Shown here piece by piece: positions 17,515 through 26,269 of a stretch of DNA of 61,301 nucleotides. A program made the position numbers and the translations under genes. Origin of the DNA: Clostridium brassicae (GTDB lineage Bacteria; Bacillota; Clostridia; Clostridiales; Clostridiaceae); assembly GCF_026738875.1 (NCBI RefSeq), contig NZ_JAPQFJ010000020.1, positions 1 through 61,301 on the forward strand. The letters are read 5' to 3'. Every line of letters starts with the position of its first letter. The first letter of the stretch is position 1. The notes under the pieces were generated by a model that worked only from the letters and a program-made list of their open reading frames with translations, made no database searches and was not told the DNA's origin.

Positions 17515-18624
17515 ATGAAAAACTTAAAAGCTTGTTATTATGAATTAGAAGGTACAAATTATGAAGTGGGTAAATTATTAGGAGAAAGAATGAAAGCTGT
17601 GCCACAGTTTGTAGATATGCAAAAAATTCAAAAATCTCCTTTCTCAAAAGAGGAAGAAATACAAATTATAGAAATGTTTGATGAATATTGTCCAGGAATT
17701 AATGAAGAAATTGAAGGATTTACAGATGTATTGGGACTTGATAAATTTCAAGCAATATATTATATAATGTCATATCTTAAACCAGGATGTAGCCAAATGG
17801 TTGTATTGCCTCAAAAGACTAAAAACAATCATGTGTTATTAGCTAGAAATTATGAGTTTAATGATGAGATGGAAGAACTTATTTTATGTACTACAAGAAT
17901 TAAAGGGAAATATGCTCATATAGGTACATCCATGATTCAATTTGGTAGAGGGGATGGCATGAATGAATGTGGACTTGGAGTTAGTCAAACTTCAGCAGGT
18001 TTACCAGTTAGTGATTTTGAGTGGAGTAGAAAGCCTGCAATTATTGGATTACAATTTTGGGCAGTTATAAGATCAATATTAGAAAATTGTAAAGATGTCA
18101 ATGAAGCTATAAAATATATGCAAAGTGTACCAATAGCATATAATATAAATCTTATGGTTGCTGACAAAATGGGAAATGCAGCTTTAATTGAAAGCCTTGA
18201 TGGTAAAAAAGCAATTAAAAGTATCTCAGCTAATACCAAAGAACAGTTTCTATGCTCTACAAATCATGTTCATTTAGAGGAATTAAAGAAATATGAGCCT
18301 AAAAGTATGAAAAACTCAGTAGTACGATATGGCTTAATCAATAAATATTTAAATAATATAGAAATAGTTTCACAGGATAATCTTAAGTCATTGTTATCTA
18401 CCATCTATCCAGAAGGATTATGTTGTCATTATTATGAAGATTTTTTCGGAACATTAAGGGGAATGGTATTTGATTTAAATGATGGTACTGTAGATGTATG
18501 TTTTGGATCTACAGCTTTGAATGAATGGCATACTTTTAAAATAGGCAATAATAAAAAATATTCAGAGTATCCAGTAAAAATTATAAAAGATAAAGCACCA
18601 AAAGATTTCTATGAATTGATATAA
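17515..18624 (+). CDS. C45 family acyltransferase/hydrolase (Ntn fold, AAT-like)
   Basis: A 369-residue protein related to acyl-CoA:6-aminopenicillanic-acid acyltransferase and linear amide C-N hydrolases. These are Ntn hydrolases that self-cleave before a cysteine, which then becomes the nucleophile. The likely cysteine is Cys92 in LKPGCSQMVV; the following LLARNYEF near residue 117 and DGMNECGLGVSQTS near 145-158 are typical family segments. No signal peptide is present, so it acts in the cytoplasm. AAAAGGAG precedes the ATG. An AraC regulator follows on the same strand 72 bases downstream. Natural substrate unknown; amide or N-acyl compounds are likely. Confidence 0.82.
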   Translation: MKNLKACYYELEGTNYEVGKLLGERMKAVPQFVDMQKIQKSPFSKEEEIQIIEMFDEYCPGINEEIEGFTDVLGLDKFQAIYYIMSYLKPGCSQMVVLPQKTKNNHVLLARNYEFNDEMEELILCTTRIKGKYAHIGTSMIQFGRGDGMNECGLGVSQTSAGLPVSDFEWSRKPAIIGLQFWAVIRSILENCKDVNEAIKYMQSVPIAYNINLMVADKMGNAALIESLDGKKAIKSISANTKEQFLCSTNHVHLEELKKYEPKSMKNSVVRYGLINKYLNNIEIVSQDNLKSLLSTIYPEGLCCHYYEDFFGTLRGMVFDLNDGTVDVCFGSTALNEWHTFKIGNNKKYSEYPVKIIKDKAPKDFYELI

Positions 18625-18696
18625 GAAGTTAAAAAAGAAGGTTAAGCATTGGAGTGATTTGAAGTATATAATCAAGAAAGGATTTTGTAAGATATT

Positions 18697-19566
18697 ATGG
18701 ATTATATTAAATCATTAGAAAAAGCAATTATGTACATTGAAGAAAACTTGAATGAAGATTTAAAAACAGAGGATGTAGCTAAGTCAATTGGTTATTCTTA
18801 CTATCATTTCACTCGTTTATTTGAAGGATTGTTAGGTGAGACTATTGGAAATTATATACGAAAAAGAAGAATTACAAAAGCAGCACAAGATTTAATATAT
18901 ACAGATAAAAAAATTATAGATATAGCATTAGATTTTCAATTTAAATCACCAGAAGCATTTGCAAGATCATTTAAAAAAATATATGATGCTACTCCCACTG
19001 AATATAGAAGAAATAGAATTGATGTACTTAAGGGCAATAAGAAATATATAGATAATGAAAGATTAAAGCATATTTTGAATAATATTACCATTCAGCCAGT
19101 AATTAAAGTTATACCTGAAGTTAAGGTTATAGGTATAAAAGGAAGGACTTCACTGAAAAATAATTTATTGCCTGACTTATGGAATGCTTTTAATAAAAAT
19201 AGTTCAAAAATAATAAATAAGGCTGAACCACTTAAATATTATGGAATTTGTGAAAATGATAGGTCTAATAATCAATTTGGTAAAAATGTAGCATACAGTG
19301 AAATTGTTGGTGTAGAAGTTACATCGTTTGAATATATACCAGATGAAATGATATCTAAAGTCATTCCAAAGGGGAAATATGTAGTATTTACTCATAAAGG
19401 AAGTGTAGAGAAGTTACAGGAAACTTATGAGTATATTTGGGGTACATGGATTCCATTTTCTAAGATAGAGCTTAATATGAGAGATGATTTTGAATTATAT
19501 GATGAACGATTTAAAGGTGCAAATAATCATTTATCAGAAATTGATATTTATATTCCTATAAAATAG
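18697..19566 (+). CDS. AraC family regulator with GyrI-like effector domain
   Basis: A 289-residue protein. The AraC double HTH is at about residues 8-105 (YIEENLNEDLKTEDVAKSIG..., then PEAFARSFKKIYDATPTEYRR) and a GyrI-like ligand-binding domain at about 125-289 (VKVIGIKGRT...IPKGKYVVFTHKGS). The order, HTH first and effector domain last, is that of SoxS/Rob-type fusions such as Rob. It probably responds to a small organic ligand. It shares a strand with the C45 hydrolase and may control it. The spacing does not prove an operon. Confidence 0.87.
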   Translation: MDYIKSLEKAIMYIEENLNEDLKTEDVAKSIGYSYYHFTRLFEGLLGETIGNYIRKRRITKAAQDLIYTDKKIIDIALDFQFKSPEAFARSFKKIYDATPTEYRRNRIDVLKGNKKYIDNERLKHILNNITIQPVIKVIPEVKVIGIKGRTSLKNNLLPDLWNAFNKNSSKIINKAEPLKYYGICENDRSNNQFGKNVAYSEIVGVEVTSFEYIPDEMISKVIPKGKYVVFTHKGSVEKLQETYEYIWGTWIPFSKIELNMRDDFELYDERFKGANNHLSEIDIYIPIK

Positions 19567-19743
19567 AAAAAGGTATAAGAAGTTATAATTAATTGAATTA
19601 TAAAGTATTTATGCAATGTATAAAGGAGAATTGTAATAAAAAATAACCTATGTTATTAAATAAATCTAATTGTCAGTAATAAATTATACAGAAAATATGA
19701 TATAATAATTTAAATTAATTAATAATAGTAAACTTTATAGAAA

Positions 19744-19865
19744 GAAGGTACAGAGAATATGGGGATTTGGATATATGCATAGCAAAGGCTATTGCATATT
19801 ATAATTAGAATAACAAATGTAATGGCCTTTGCTAATCCTATGATTAAGTGATTAGGAGGAGCATA
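19744..19865 (+). promoter_or_regulatory. Leader-peptide attenuator, copy 3
   Basis: Ribosome binding site GAAGGT 19744-19749; leader ORF 19759-19782; hairpin A ATATGCATAGC/GCTATTGCATAT around loop AAAG; hairpin B GCAAAGGCTAT/ATGGCCTTTGC (19782-19792 with 19822-19832); hairpin C TGCTAATCCTA/TAGGAGGAGCA (19830-19840 with 19853-19863). Against copies 1 and 2, hairpin B changes a G-U pair to A-U and an A-U pair to G-U, so pairing is kept while the sequence varies, which supports a real RNA structure. Confidence 0.77.
19759..19782 (+). CDS. Leader peptide, 7 aa, copy 3
   Basis: Encodes MGIWIYA-stop. It shares the hydrophobic-aromatic-Ala ending and GCA-TAG with copies 1 and 2. Its ribosome binding site is weaker. 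Confidence 0.6.
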   Translation: MGIWIYA

Positions 19866-20141
19866 ATGGGCTATAAAAATGCAAATGAGATATTACCAAC
19901 AGAGTTACTAGACGAAGTACAAAAATATATAGATGGTGAATACATATATATTCCTAGAAAATATTGTAACAAGAAATCATGGGGGGAGAATACAGAGACT
20001 AAACAATATATTGATCGTAGAAACTTTTGTATTTATAAGGAATACAAGAATGGAATAAGCATTAAACAGTTATCGGAAAAGTATTATTTAGTGGAAAAAA
20101 GTATTCAACGCATTATTAGACAAGAAAAAAATAAGAAGTAA
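19866..20141 (+). CDS. CD3324-like small HTH protein, paralogue 2
   Basis: A 91-residue paralogue of the protein at 17065. NANEILPTELLDEVQKYIDG, then EYIYIPRKY and SWGE, are conserved, and the C-terminal HTH (YKNGISIKQLSEKYYLVEKS, IQRIIRQEK) is clearer than in the first copy. The start is fixed by TTAGGAGGAGCA directly upstream, which is the strand trapped in hairpin C of the leader. Ends in a Lys-rich tail, in keeping with nucleic acid binding. Function otherwise unknown. Confidence 0.75.
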   Translation: MGYKNANEILPTELLDEVQKYIDGEYIYIPRKYCNKKSWGENTETKQYIDRRNFCIYKEYKNGISIKQLSEKYYLVEKSIQRIIRQEKNKK

Positions 20142-20146
20142 GAATT

Positions 20147-20178
20147 ATGTGCCATAAAAATTATGGCACATTTTTTAT
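20147..20178 (+). terminator. Terminator after CD3324-like paralogue 2
   Basis: Perfect stem ATGTGCCATAA / TTATGGCACAT (20147-20157 with 20161-20171) and a T6 run. Confidence 0.8.
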
Positions 20179-20269
20179 TCATAAAAAAGTGTGAGGTATT
20201 ATAAGAATTTATACAATGATAAAATAATATTACTTAGTAATAAAAAATATAAAGTTAAAGGAGAAAAAA

Positions 20270-21022
20270 ATGGCATACTTCAAATATAAAGAGAGAAATG
20301 TATACTATGAAGAAATTGGAGCTGGTGAACCATTACTATTATTACATGGAAATACTGCATCATCAAAAATGTTTCAATCTGTAATAAATTTATATCAAAC
20401 TAGATACAAGATAGTGTTAATAGACTTTTTAGGGCAAGGACAATCAGAAAGAATAGATAAATTTCCTGTAGATTTGTGGTTTGATGAGGCTATGCAAGTT
20501 ATAGCGTTATTGGAGAATTTAAAGTATAAAAAAGTGAAGATTATTGGAAGTAGTGGTGGTGCTTTAGTTGCACTAAATGTAGCATTAGAAAGACCTGATT
20601 TAGTAAAATGTGTAGTTGCGGATAGTTTTGAGGGAGAAATTGCAAATGCTCAATTTACTAATAAATTACAGGAACAAAGGGAAATGTCAAAACAAGATAA
20701 GGGAGCAAGGCTTTTTTATTCATTTTGTCATGGAGAAGATTGGGAACAAGTTGTAGATAATGATACTAATGCTGTATGTGAACATGCTATAAAAGTAAAA
20801 AAATTTTTCCATAAATCTTTAAAATTATTAAATACAAAGGCACTATTGATTGCTAGTAAAAAGGATGAATTTATTGGATCTATTTGTGAAAATACGTATT
20901 CCAAGATACTTGAACAAATTAATGATGGGCAAATGTATTTATTTAATGATGGTGGTCATCCAGTTATGATCTCTAATCCTAAGAAAGTTGCACAGGTTAT
21001 AATGGAGTTCTTGGATGAGTAG
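20270..21022 (+). CDS. Alpha/beta-fold hydrolase
   Basis: A 250-residue alpha/beta hydrolase. The oxyanion segment is LLLHGNTASSKMF (residues about 23-36) and the nucleophile serine lies in IIGSSGGALVAL near residue 98. The acid is probably Asp in SKKDEFIG near 204, and the base is His in DGGHPVMIS near 230. AAAGGAG precedes ATG 20270. No lid domain or signal peptide. Esterase, lactonase or haloperoxidase-like activity cannot be told apart. It stands alone between a terminator and a decayed gene fragment. Confidence 0.82.
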   Translation: MAYFKYKERNVYYEEIGAGEPLLLLHGNTASSKMFQSVINLYQTRYKIVLIDFLGQGQSERIDKFPVDLWFDEAMQVIALLENLKYKKVKIIGSSGGALVALNVALERPDLVKCVVADSFEGEIANAQFTNKLQEQREMSKQDKGARLFYSFCHGEDWEQVVDNDTNAVCEHAIKVKKFFHKSLKLLNTKALLIASKKDEFIGSICENTYSKILEQINDGQMYLFNDGGHPVMISNPKKVAQVIMEFLDE

Positions 21023-21228
21023 AGAATATTAGTGTAGAATATTCTGTTCGTTCTGCGATGATGGCAGTTTATGGATTACTTAAACTTGATAAGCAAGTTA
21101 TTCCAGTTTATGAGGGCCAATACGATGTGCGTGTTCTAATGAATGCAGTTAAAACTATGATGGGAAATAGGGAAATTTCAATAGATAAAATGATTGGAAA
21201 ATTGCTTATGAATACAGGGCTAAAGTAG
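21022..21228 (+). pseudogene. 3' fragment of an unidentified gene
   Basis: A 68-codon open frame immediately following the hydrolase stop, without its own start. It encodes a protein-like stretch (SVEYSVRSAMMAVYGLL... then QVIPVYEGQYDVRVLMNAVK) ending at TAG 21226-21228. It overlaps the hydrolase stop codon in another frame, which suggests the hydrolase gene was joined to an old gene by deletion. I do not recognise the family. Confidence 0.5.
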
Positions 21229-21312
21229 TTTATAAGTGATACTTGTATAGAATTTAGGAGTATAATTAATGGTAAGGTTAAAATAAAAAGAAAACAGATT
21301 AAAGTAGCATAT

Positions 21313-21367
21313 AATAACCTTTTTGGGTGAAAGCCGTAGAGCAAATCTTCGGCTTTCTTTGGTTATT
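21313..21367. terminator. Nested hairpin / terminator
   Basis: Inner stem GAAAGCCG / CGGCTTTC (21329-21336 with 21350-21357) inside an outer stem AATAACC / GGTTATT (21313-21319 with 21361-21367). From 21368 to 21756 there is no convincing gene; a 26-codon tail ending at TGA 21541-21543 (…SLEADKVQVRIKKLKERVMS…) may be another remnant. Confidence 0.45.
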
Positions 21368-21756
21368 TCAAAGAAATTCATTTATATAAATGTACACATG
21401 ATAATTCAAAATGTAATTTTTATAGGAATTTTTAAATGGAGTTATGAGATCCATGTATTAATAAAACCAAATCAATTAGTTTGGAAGCGGATAAAGTACA
21501 AGTTAGAATTAAAAAGTTAAAAGAAAGAGTAATGAGTATATGAATTACAAAATGAAGATATTTTTATGATAATTCACGCCATTTATTTTCCATTAAATGT
21601 GGCATAAAGTTTTTCATTTAGATAACTAATTCTAAATGATAGAATTTGCAACTTTAAGTTGCTAAAAATGATATAAAAGAAATTAAAGGTTGGTGTAAGG
21701 ATAAGCCTACTTTTCGTTATAATAAGTTTATCGGAATATAAAGGAGGGTATATAAA

Positions 21757-22452
21757 ATGAGTTTTGGACAAAATATTCAATTTTTAAGAAAAATGCATAA
21801 GGGGATGACTCAAGAAGAGTTGGCAGGGAAAATGGGAGTTTCTCGTCAAACTGTTTCGAAGTGGGAACTTGATGGCACATATCCTGAAATGGATAAGGTA
21901 ATAGAACTATGTAAACTTTTTTCATGCTCTATGGATAAATTAGTTAGGGAAGATATAAATATGATTAATGAAGCTTATTCAAATCTTAGAGTAGAGGAAG
22001 TAACCTCATTTGCTTTTGTTAAATATGCAGTAATAAGTGTAGAGCCGGAAGATGATGCTATAAAACACATAAAAGATTGGGCTAATAGTAATGGAATTAA
22101 TCAACCAGAAATAATAGGATGGGATTTTCCATATGTATCACAGGAACAAACCAATGTGTATAATATGCATGGATATGAGGCAGCATGTATTTTACCTCTA
22201 AATTCTGAAATAGGGAATAATAACTTAGAAGTTATAACTCAAAAAGAACAACACTATGCAATTATTACTATTAAGGAACCTTTTATTGAACCATTTTCTC
22301 TTATTCCAAATGCATATAAGACACTTATGATATATATGGAAGTAAATTGTTATAAACATAAGAAAGGTAAAGATATCATACATTGTTTTGAAAAGGTATA
22401 TGAGAAGGATGGTATTTGCTATATGGATGTATATATAGCCGTTGAGGACTAG
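21757..22452 (+). CDS. XRE-family HTH regulator with GyrI-like C-terminal domain
   Basis: A 231-residue protein. The N-terminal Cro/CI-type HTH (residues 5-60) contains MTQEELAGKMGVSRQTVSKW and a clean second helix. Residues about 75-231 form a GyrI-like effector domain (SFAFVKYAVISVEPEDDA ... CYMDVYIAVE). AAGGAGGG precedes ATG 21757. It is a single-component ligand sensor; target genes are not evident and it has no cotranscribed partner. It is one of four proteins in 13.8-26.7 kb with this effector fold. Confidence 0.83.
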   Translation: MSFGQNIQFLRKMHKGMTQEELAGKMGVSRQTVSKWELDGTYPEMDKVIELCKLFSCSMDKLVREDINMINEAYSNLRVEEVTSFAFVKYAVISVEPEDDAIKHIKDWANSNGINQPEIIGWDFPYVSQEQTNVYNMHGYEAACILPLNSEIGNNNLEVITQKEQHYAIITIKEPFIEPFSLIPNAYKTLMIYMEVNCYKHKKGKDIIHCFEKVYEKDGICYMDVYIAVED

Positions 22453-22508
22453 TTTTATAATACTCCAGAAGGATAAAGTGGAAAAACCTCATTTGGGGTA
22501 GTTATGGA

Positions 22509-22552
22509 GAACCGTATCATAAGTAAGGGCGATTTTTGTTGAATTTAGATAT
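22509..22552. repeat. Dispersed palindromic repeat, copy a
   Basis: Contains GAACCGTATCATAAGTAA followed by GGGCGATTTTTG. Related copies lie at 38962-39015, 51552-51600 and 57929-57950. Here the left arm is decayed. Confidence 0.5.
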
Positions 22553-22580
22553 ACGAAAGTATAGGTTTTACTTAAATATG

Positions 22581-22626
22581 AACCCCTAGATAATATAGAC
22601 ATGTATTATCTAGGGGTTATTTTTAT
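22581..22626. terminator. Strong terminator hairpin
   Basis: Perfect 15-bp stem AACCCCTAGATAATA / TATTATCTAGGGGTT (22581-22595 with 22604-22618), then ATTTTTATT. It lies 130 bases after the XRE gene and insulates the next one. The rest of 22453-22773 holds only the repeat at 22509. Confidence 0.75.
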
Positions 22627-22773
22627 TATATTATTAAGGAGTTTTATTAAAATTTAATTATAATTTATAATAATAAACAAAATAAATTTATGTTTGCATA
22701 TATGTAGACAAATGTTTGTAAATTATATATAATTAAAAAAGAAAATAAATAATATTGAAAGGAATTGAGTTTT

Positions 22774-23544
22774 ATGGATATACAATCAAATAAATTATTT
22801 TGGAGTGCCACAATAGAAGAGTTAAGAAATGGTTTTATAGAGAATGAACAAGAATATAAATGTATAATTTGTGAAGAAGTATTTCAAAAAGGACGTATAT
22901 ATAAAATAAATTCAGAATTATATGACGCGAAGAGGACTGCTGAATTTCATATAGAAATAAATCATGGTTCAATGCTGGGGTATTTATTGGAAATGAATTC
23001 TGTTTTTACAGGATTGTCAGATATACAAAGAGAAGTATTAACTCTTATGTCTCAAGGATTATCTGATAAGGAGGTTGCTATAAAACTTGGAGTTGCTCAA
23101 TCAACTATCAGAAATCATCGTTACAAACTAAGACAAAAAGAAAAGCAAGCAAAAATATTTTTAGCTTTGATGGAGCTACTTTCAAAAAATACTAATGAAA
23201 AAATTAGTAAGTTAGAAAAAGAGGTTATATGTGATGCTCATAAAACAGCAACAACTTTAGATGATAGATATAATATTACGGATAAGGAAAAAGAAGATAT
23301 CATAAAAATTTATATGAATGATGAAGGAGCATTAAAGAGTTATCCGTCTAAAGCAAAAAAGAAAATTATTATATTAGAAGAGATAGTTAAGAATTTTTCA
23401 AAAGGAAAGACTTATTCAGAAAAAGAGATTAATAGAGTTTTGAAAAGGATATATGAAGATTATGCAACTATAAGAAGAGAGTTAATAGAATATGGATTTA
23501 TTGAAAGAACAAATGATTGTAATAGTTATTGGGTAAAGGAATAA
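22774..23544 (+). CDS. LuxR-type HTH protein with DUF2087 domain
   Basis: A 256-residue protein. Start ATG 22774 fits GAAAGGA 11 bases upstream better than the TTG at 22765. A LuxR/GerE-type HTH is at about residues 88-135 (LSDIQREVLTLMSQGLSDKE, VAIKLGVAQSTIRNHRYKLR). The C-terminal 80 residues (YPSKAKKKIIILEEIVKNF... to SYWVKE) match DUF2087, found at the end of several bacterial regulators. The N-terminal region includes CIICEEVFQKG, possibly a metal-binding knuckle. It is presumably a transcription factor; signal and targets unknown. Confidence 0.78.
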   Translation: MDIQSNKLFWSATIEELRNGFIENEQEYKCIICEEVFQKGRIYKINSELYDAKRTAEFHIEINHGSMLGYLLEMNSVFTGLSDIQREVLTLMSQGLSDKEVAIKLGVAQSTIRNHRYKLRQKEKQAKIFLALMELLSKNTNEKISKLEKEVICDAHKTATTLDDRYNITDKEKEDIIKIYMNDEGALKSYPSKAKKKIIILEEIVKNFSKGKTYSEKEINRVLKRIYEDYATIRRELIEYGFIERTNDCNSYWVKE

Positions 23545-23646
23545 ATGGAAGTATGATTAAAAACTATTTAGAATTAAATAAATTTGAAGTAGAGAAATTT
23601 ATTCAGTTTATAAATAGAAATAAAATAAACAAGATTAAGATTAACT

Positions 23647-23700
23647 AAAAATAGTATCTCCTAATTGTGAATAGGGGTACTATTTTTGAGATTTTTTCTA
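23647..23700 (+). terminator. Terminator
   Basis: Stem AAAAATAGTA / TACTATTTTT (23647-23656 with 23678-23687) plus an inner TCCTA/TAGGG pairing, followed by a T6 run at 23693. A 31-codon ORF at about 23553-23648 just before it may be a small gene or a remnant; support is weak. Confidence 0.65.
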
Positions 23701-23861
23701 TAAGTAACACTATACAAGTTAATAATTCTATTAAGAATATGACTGCTGTAAATATTGATTGAAATGGAGGTAGAGTAACTCCAATAATGGACCTAAGCAA
23801 GTTATTTTAGTAGCTACGATAGATAAAATGTTATTAGATTAATAATATTTTAACATTATCA

Positions 23862-23910
23862 TTGACAAATTAAAGCAAAACTGTTTAAATGTAATTATTA
23901 AAACGGTTTT
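23862..23910 (+). promoter_or_regulatory. Promoter and likely ROK-repressor operator
   Basis: TTGACA 23862-23867 and TTAAAT 23885-23890, 17-bp spacer. An inverted repeat AAAACTGTTT (23877-23886) / AAACGGTTTT (23901-23910) overlaps the -10 region, the layout of NagC/XylR-type operators. Autoregulation is inferred. Confidence 0.6.
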
Positions 23911-23948
23911 AAAAACTAATTTAATAATTATTAAAGGAGCAAATAAAA

Positions 23949-24926
23949 ATGGCAAACTCAGGTACTATAAAAAGTATAAATATTAAAAATATTCTTAAGG
24001 TATTAAATGCAAATGAATCTATTAGCAAAACTGATATAGCTAAATATACTGGATTGAGTTTTCCAACAGTTAGTAGTGTAATAGAGTATTTAATTGATAA
24101 GAAAGAGGTAAATGAGGTTGGAAGAAAAGATTCTTTTGGAGGAAGATGTGCAAAAAAATATAGTTTAAATCCAATGTATGCAGTTTCATTATTGTTATAC
24201 TTAGAGGGAAATAAAATAAATTGGATAATAAATGATTTTTGTAGAAATAGGATAGAATCTGGAAATGTAATTTTCGAAAATGAAATATTAAAAAAAATGG
24301 ATCAAATAATAGCATTAGTAAAATCACGTTATTGCCAATTGTCTAGTGTAATTATTGGTGTAGCAAGTAATATTAATGATGGAAAAATTATATCTAAAAT
24401 GGAATATAATGAATTGCAAGGAGTAGATATAATTAAGTATTTTAAAGATAAGTATAATATTGCTGTAAATGTTGAAAATGATATGAATATTGCTGTTAGA
24501 GGGTATTGGGAAAGACATGATACTAAAGACATGCAAGTAGTAGTGAACATATACATAGGTGACAATGGAATTGGCTCTAGCATGGTTATAAATGGCAAAG
24601 TATGGAGGGGAATATCTAATTTTGCTGGTGAACTACACTATCTTCCTATTTGTGATGATAATATAGAGCAGGCTAAAAATGGTTTTGATGAAATAGATAT
24701 TGTTGAATATTATGGGAAAATAATTCAATCATATATAGCATTGATAAATCCAAACTTAATAGTTATATATAACAACTCCTATATATCAGACAAATTAGAA
24801 GAAGTTAAGCAGTATTGTAAAGTTAGAATTCCAGAGGAGGCGATGCCAGAAATTATATTATCTAATGATTTTAATGATGACTATGAATATGGATTAAGTA
24901 AAATGGCTAGTGAGCTAATAGATTAA
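23949..24926 (+). CDS. ROK-family transcriptional regulator
   Basis: A 325-residue protein. The N-terminal winged HTH (residues about 10-75) contains ANESISKTDIAKYTGLSFPTVSSVI, and a shortened ROK domain follows. GDNGIGSSMVINGKVWRGIS near 200-220 is the family's sugar-binding loop, with NFAGELHYLP after it. The Cys-rich zinc site usual in ROK proteins (CxCGxxGC) is missing. It probably binds a sugar or sugar phosphate and represses its own promoter. AAAGGAG precedes the ATG. A HAD phosphatase follows 29 bases later, so the two form an operon. Confidence 0.83.
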   Translation: MANSGTIKSINIKNILKVLNANESISKTDIAKYTGLSFPTVSSVIEYLIDKKEVNEVGRKDSFGGRCAKKYSLNPMYAVSLLLYLEGNKINWIINDFCRNRIESGNVIFENEILKKMDQIIALVKSRYCQLSSVIIGVASNINDGKIISKMEYNELQGVDIIKYFKDKYNIAVNVENDMNIAVRGYWERHDTKDMQVVVNIYIGDNGIGSSMVINGKVWRGISNFAGELHYLPICDDNIEQAKNGFDEIDIVEYYGKIIQSYIALINPNLIVIYNNSYISDKLEEVKQYCKVRIPEEAMPEIILSNDFNDDYEYGLSKMASELID

Positions 24927-24955
24927 TAATTAATCAAACAAGTGGAGGTGTTTAT

Positions 24956-25603
24956 ATGAGATATTCACATGTAGTATTTGATATCGATGGTACTTTAATA
25001 GATTCAGAAAAGGCAGTTTTAAATTCTTTACAAAAAACAATTTTAGAAGAGAAAGGGATAGAAAAAAGTTTAGAAGAATTAAGATTTGCTCTAGGAATAC
25101 CGGGAAAAGTTGCTTTATCAAGGCTTGATATAGAAAACTTAGAAGAAGTAGAAGAAAAGTGGGATGAATATTCTAAAGAATATTCCCATGAGATTACTCT
25201 TTTTGATGGGATAAGATCTGTAGTACAAGCATTAAAATCTAAGTCTATAAAGTTAGGAATTATAACATCTAAAACTAGAAAAGAATATGAAAGCGACTTT
25301 GTAAGATTTGGATTAGATTCTTATTTTGATGTGGTAATTTGTGCTGATGATACTAAAAAACATAAACCAAATGGAGATCCAATGGAAAAGTATTTAGAAA
25401 TTACTAATGCTAGGAGACAAGATACAATTTATGTTGGTGATTCGATATATGATATGCAGTGTGCTAAAAATGCAGGAGTTCATTCAGTGTTAGCCTTATG
25501 GGGTATAGAGGATTCTGATAATTTGGAAGCTACTTATAAGTTGAATAATCCTAAAGATATTTTAGATATTTTAATTAAGTATAATAACTCTAGTATGAAG
25601 TGA
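24956..25603 (+). CDS. HAD-superfamily hydrolase (phosphoglycolate phosphatase/PpaX-like)
   Basis: A 215-residue HAD phosphatase. Motif I DIDGTLIDSE (residues 9-18) supplies the nucleophile Asp, motif II IITSKTRKE near 104, motif III lysine in KKHKPNGDP near 140, and motif IV VGDSIYDMQCA near 162. The helical cap sits after motif I, as in subclass IA phosphatases for sugar phosphates or pyrophosphate. GTGGAGGTG precedes ATG 24956. Coupling to a ROK sugar-responsive regulator favours a sugar-phosphate substrate (inference). Confidence 0.87.
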   Translation: MRYSHVVFDIDGTLIDSEKAVLNSLQKTILEEKGIEKSLEELRFALGIPGKVALSRLDIENLEEVEEKWDEYSKEYSHEITLFDGIRSVVQALKSKSIKLGIITSKTRKEYESDFVRFGLDSYFDVVICADDTKKHKPNGDPMEKYLEITNARRQDTIYVGDSIYDMQCAKNAGVHSVLALWGIEDSDNLEATYKLNNPKDILDILIKYNNSSMK

Positions 25604-25810
25604 TTAGATTAGGCAATTGATACAACACTTAATGCAGGTTGGATTAATATATTCAAAAGATCTGTATGATTATTAAGGCATTTTGTACAGGTTTTGATGA
25701 ATTTATTAGAATGCTATAAATCAGCGATATCATAAAAATATGGTAGGTAATATGTTAAAATATTTTAGGTTTTATTGAAGCATACTAATCTATAAAGGAG
25801 AATGATATAC

Positions 25811-26017
25811 ATGAAAGTAAAGATAGTATGCCAAACAGATTATGAAACAAAAGAAGTAGAGCTACCCATGAATGAAGAATCATTATTAAATATTCAAGGG
25901 CGTGTACTTCATAGAGATACATTAGGGTATATAACAGGAGCAGATGTAAAATATTATGATGAGCAGGGAAATGAAATAGAAAATATATTTCTTTTAAATA
26001 AGCAACTAGGCCAGTAG
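25811..26017 (+). CDS. Small hypothetical protein (68 aa)
   Basis: ATG 25811 lies 10 bases after AAAGGAG; an in-frame ATG at 25802 is too close to it. The protein (KVKIVCQTDYETKEVELPMN ... YYDEQGNEIENIF) looks like a small beta-strand-rich cytoplasmic domain. I do not recognise a family. The sequence upstream (25604-25801) shows nothing else. Confidence 0.5.
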   Translation: MKVKIVCQTDYETKEVELPMNEESLLNIQGRVLHRDTLGYITGADVKYYDEQGNEIENIFLLNKQLGQ

Positions 26018-26037
26018 TTACAAAAAATTAAAAAAAT

Positions 26038-26136
26038 GTTATTGAAGCTCATCACGGCTATTTAGTCATTGAAAGTGAAAATGGAAAAGAAACGAAAGCA
26101 GTAATAAGAATACCAAGGAAGGTGACAGTAACATAA
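26038..26136 (+). pseudogene. Histidine kinase C-terminal remnant
   Basis: A 32-codon frame without a start: EAHHGYLVIESENGKETKAV then IRIPRKV. It matches the last strands of a histidine-kinase ATPase domain (usual form EAHGG-x-I-x-V-x-S-x-x-G-x-G-T). The rest of the gene is gone. Confidence 0.55.
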
Positions 26137-26269
26137 CTTTTACACCAGTAAAAAAAATGTAGACGATAATGAAGTAACACTTTATGGAAAAATTATATGG
26201 TATATAATTAAATAGATGTACAGTTGAAAGAAGCAGTCACAGTTAATGTATATAGGGGGGCAAATCAAT

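Noticed and set aside
16112-20141. A known metabolite riboswitch (such as preQ1-I, which also has an AGAGG motif near a ribosome binding site)
   Set aside because: The preQ1-I loop and A-rich tail are absent, and the conserved short ORFs with their own ribosome binding sites point to a translation-coupled mechanism.
22690-22773. Short ORF MFAYM before the LuxR/DUF2087 gene as another leader peptide
   Set aside because: It has no ribosome binding site and no pairing with the main ribosome binding site.
23553-23648. 31-codon ORF after the DUF2087 gene
   Set aside because: Lys/Asn/Ile-only composition, marginal ribosome binding site; kept only as a note within the terminator entry.
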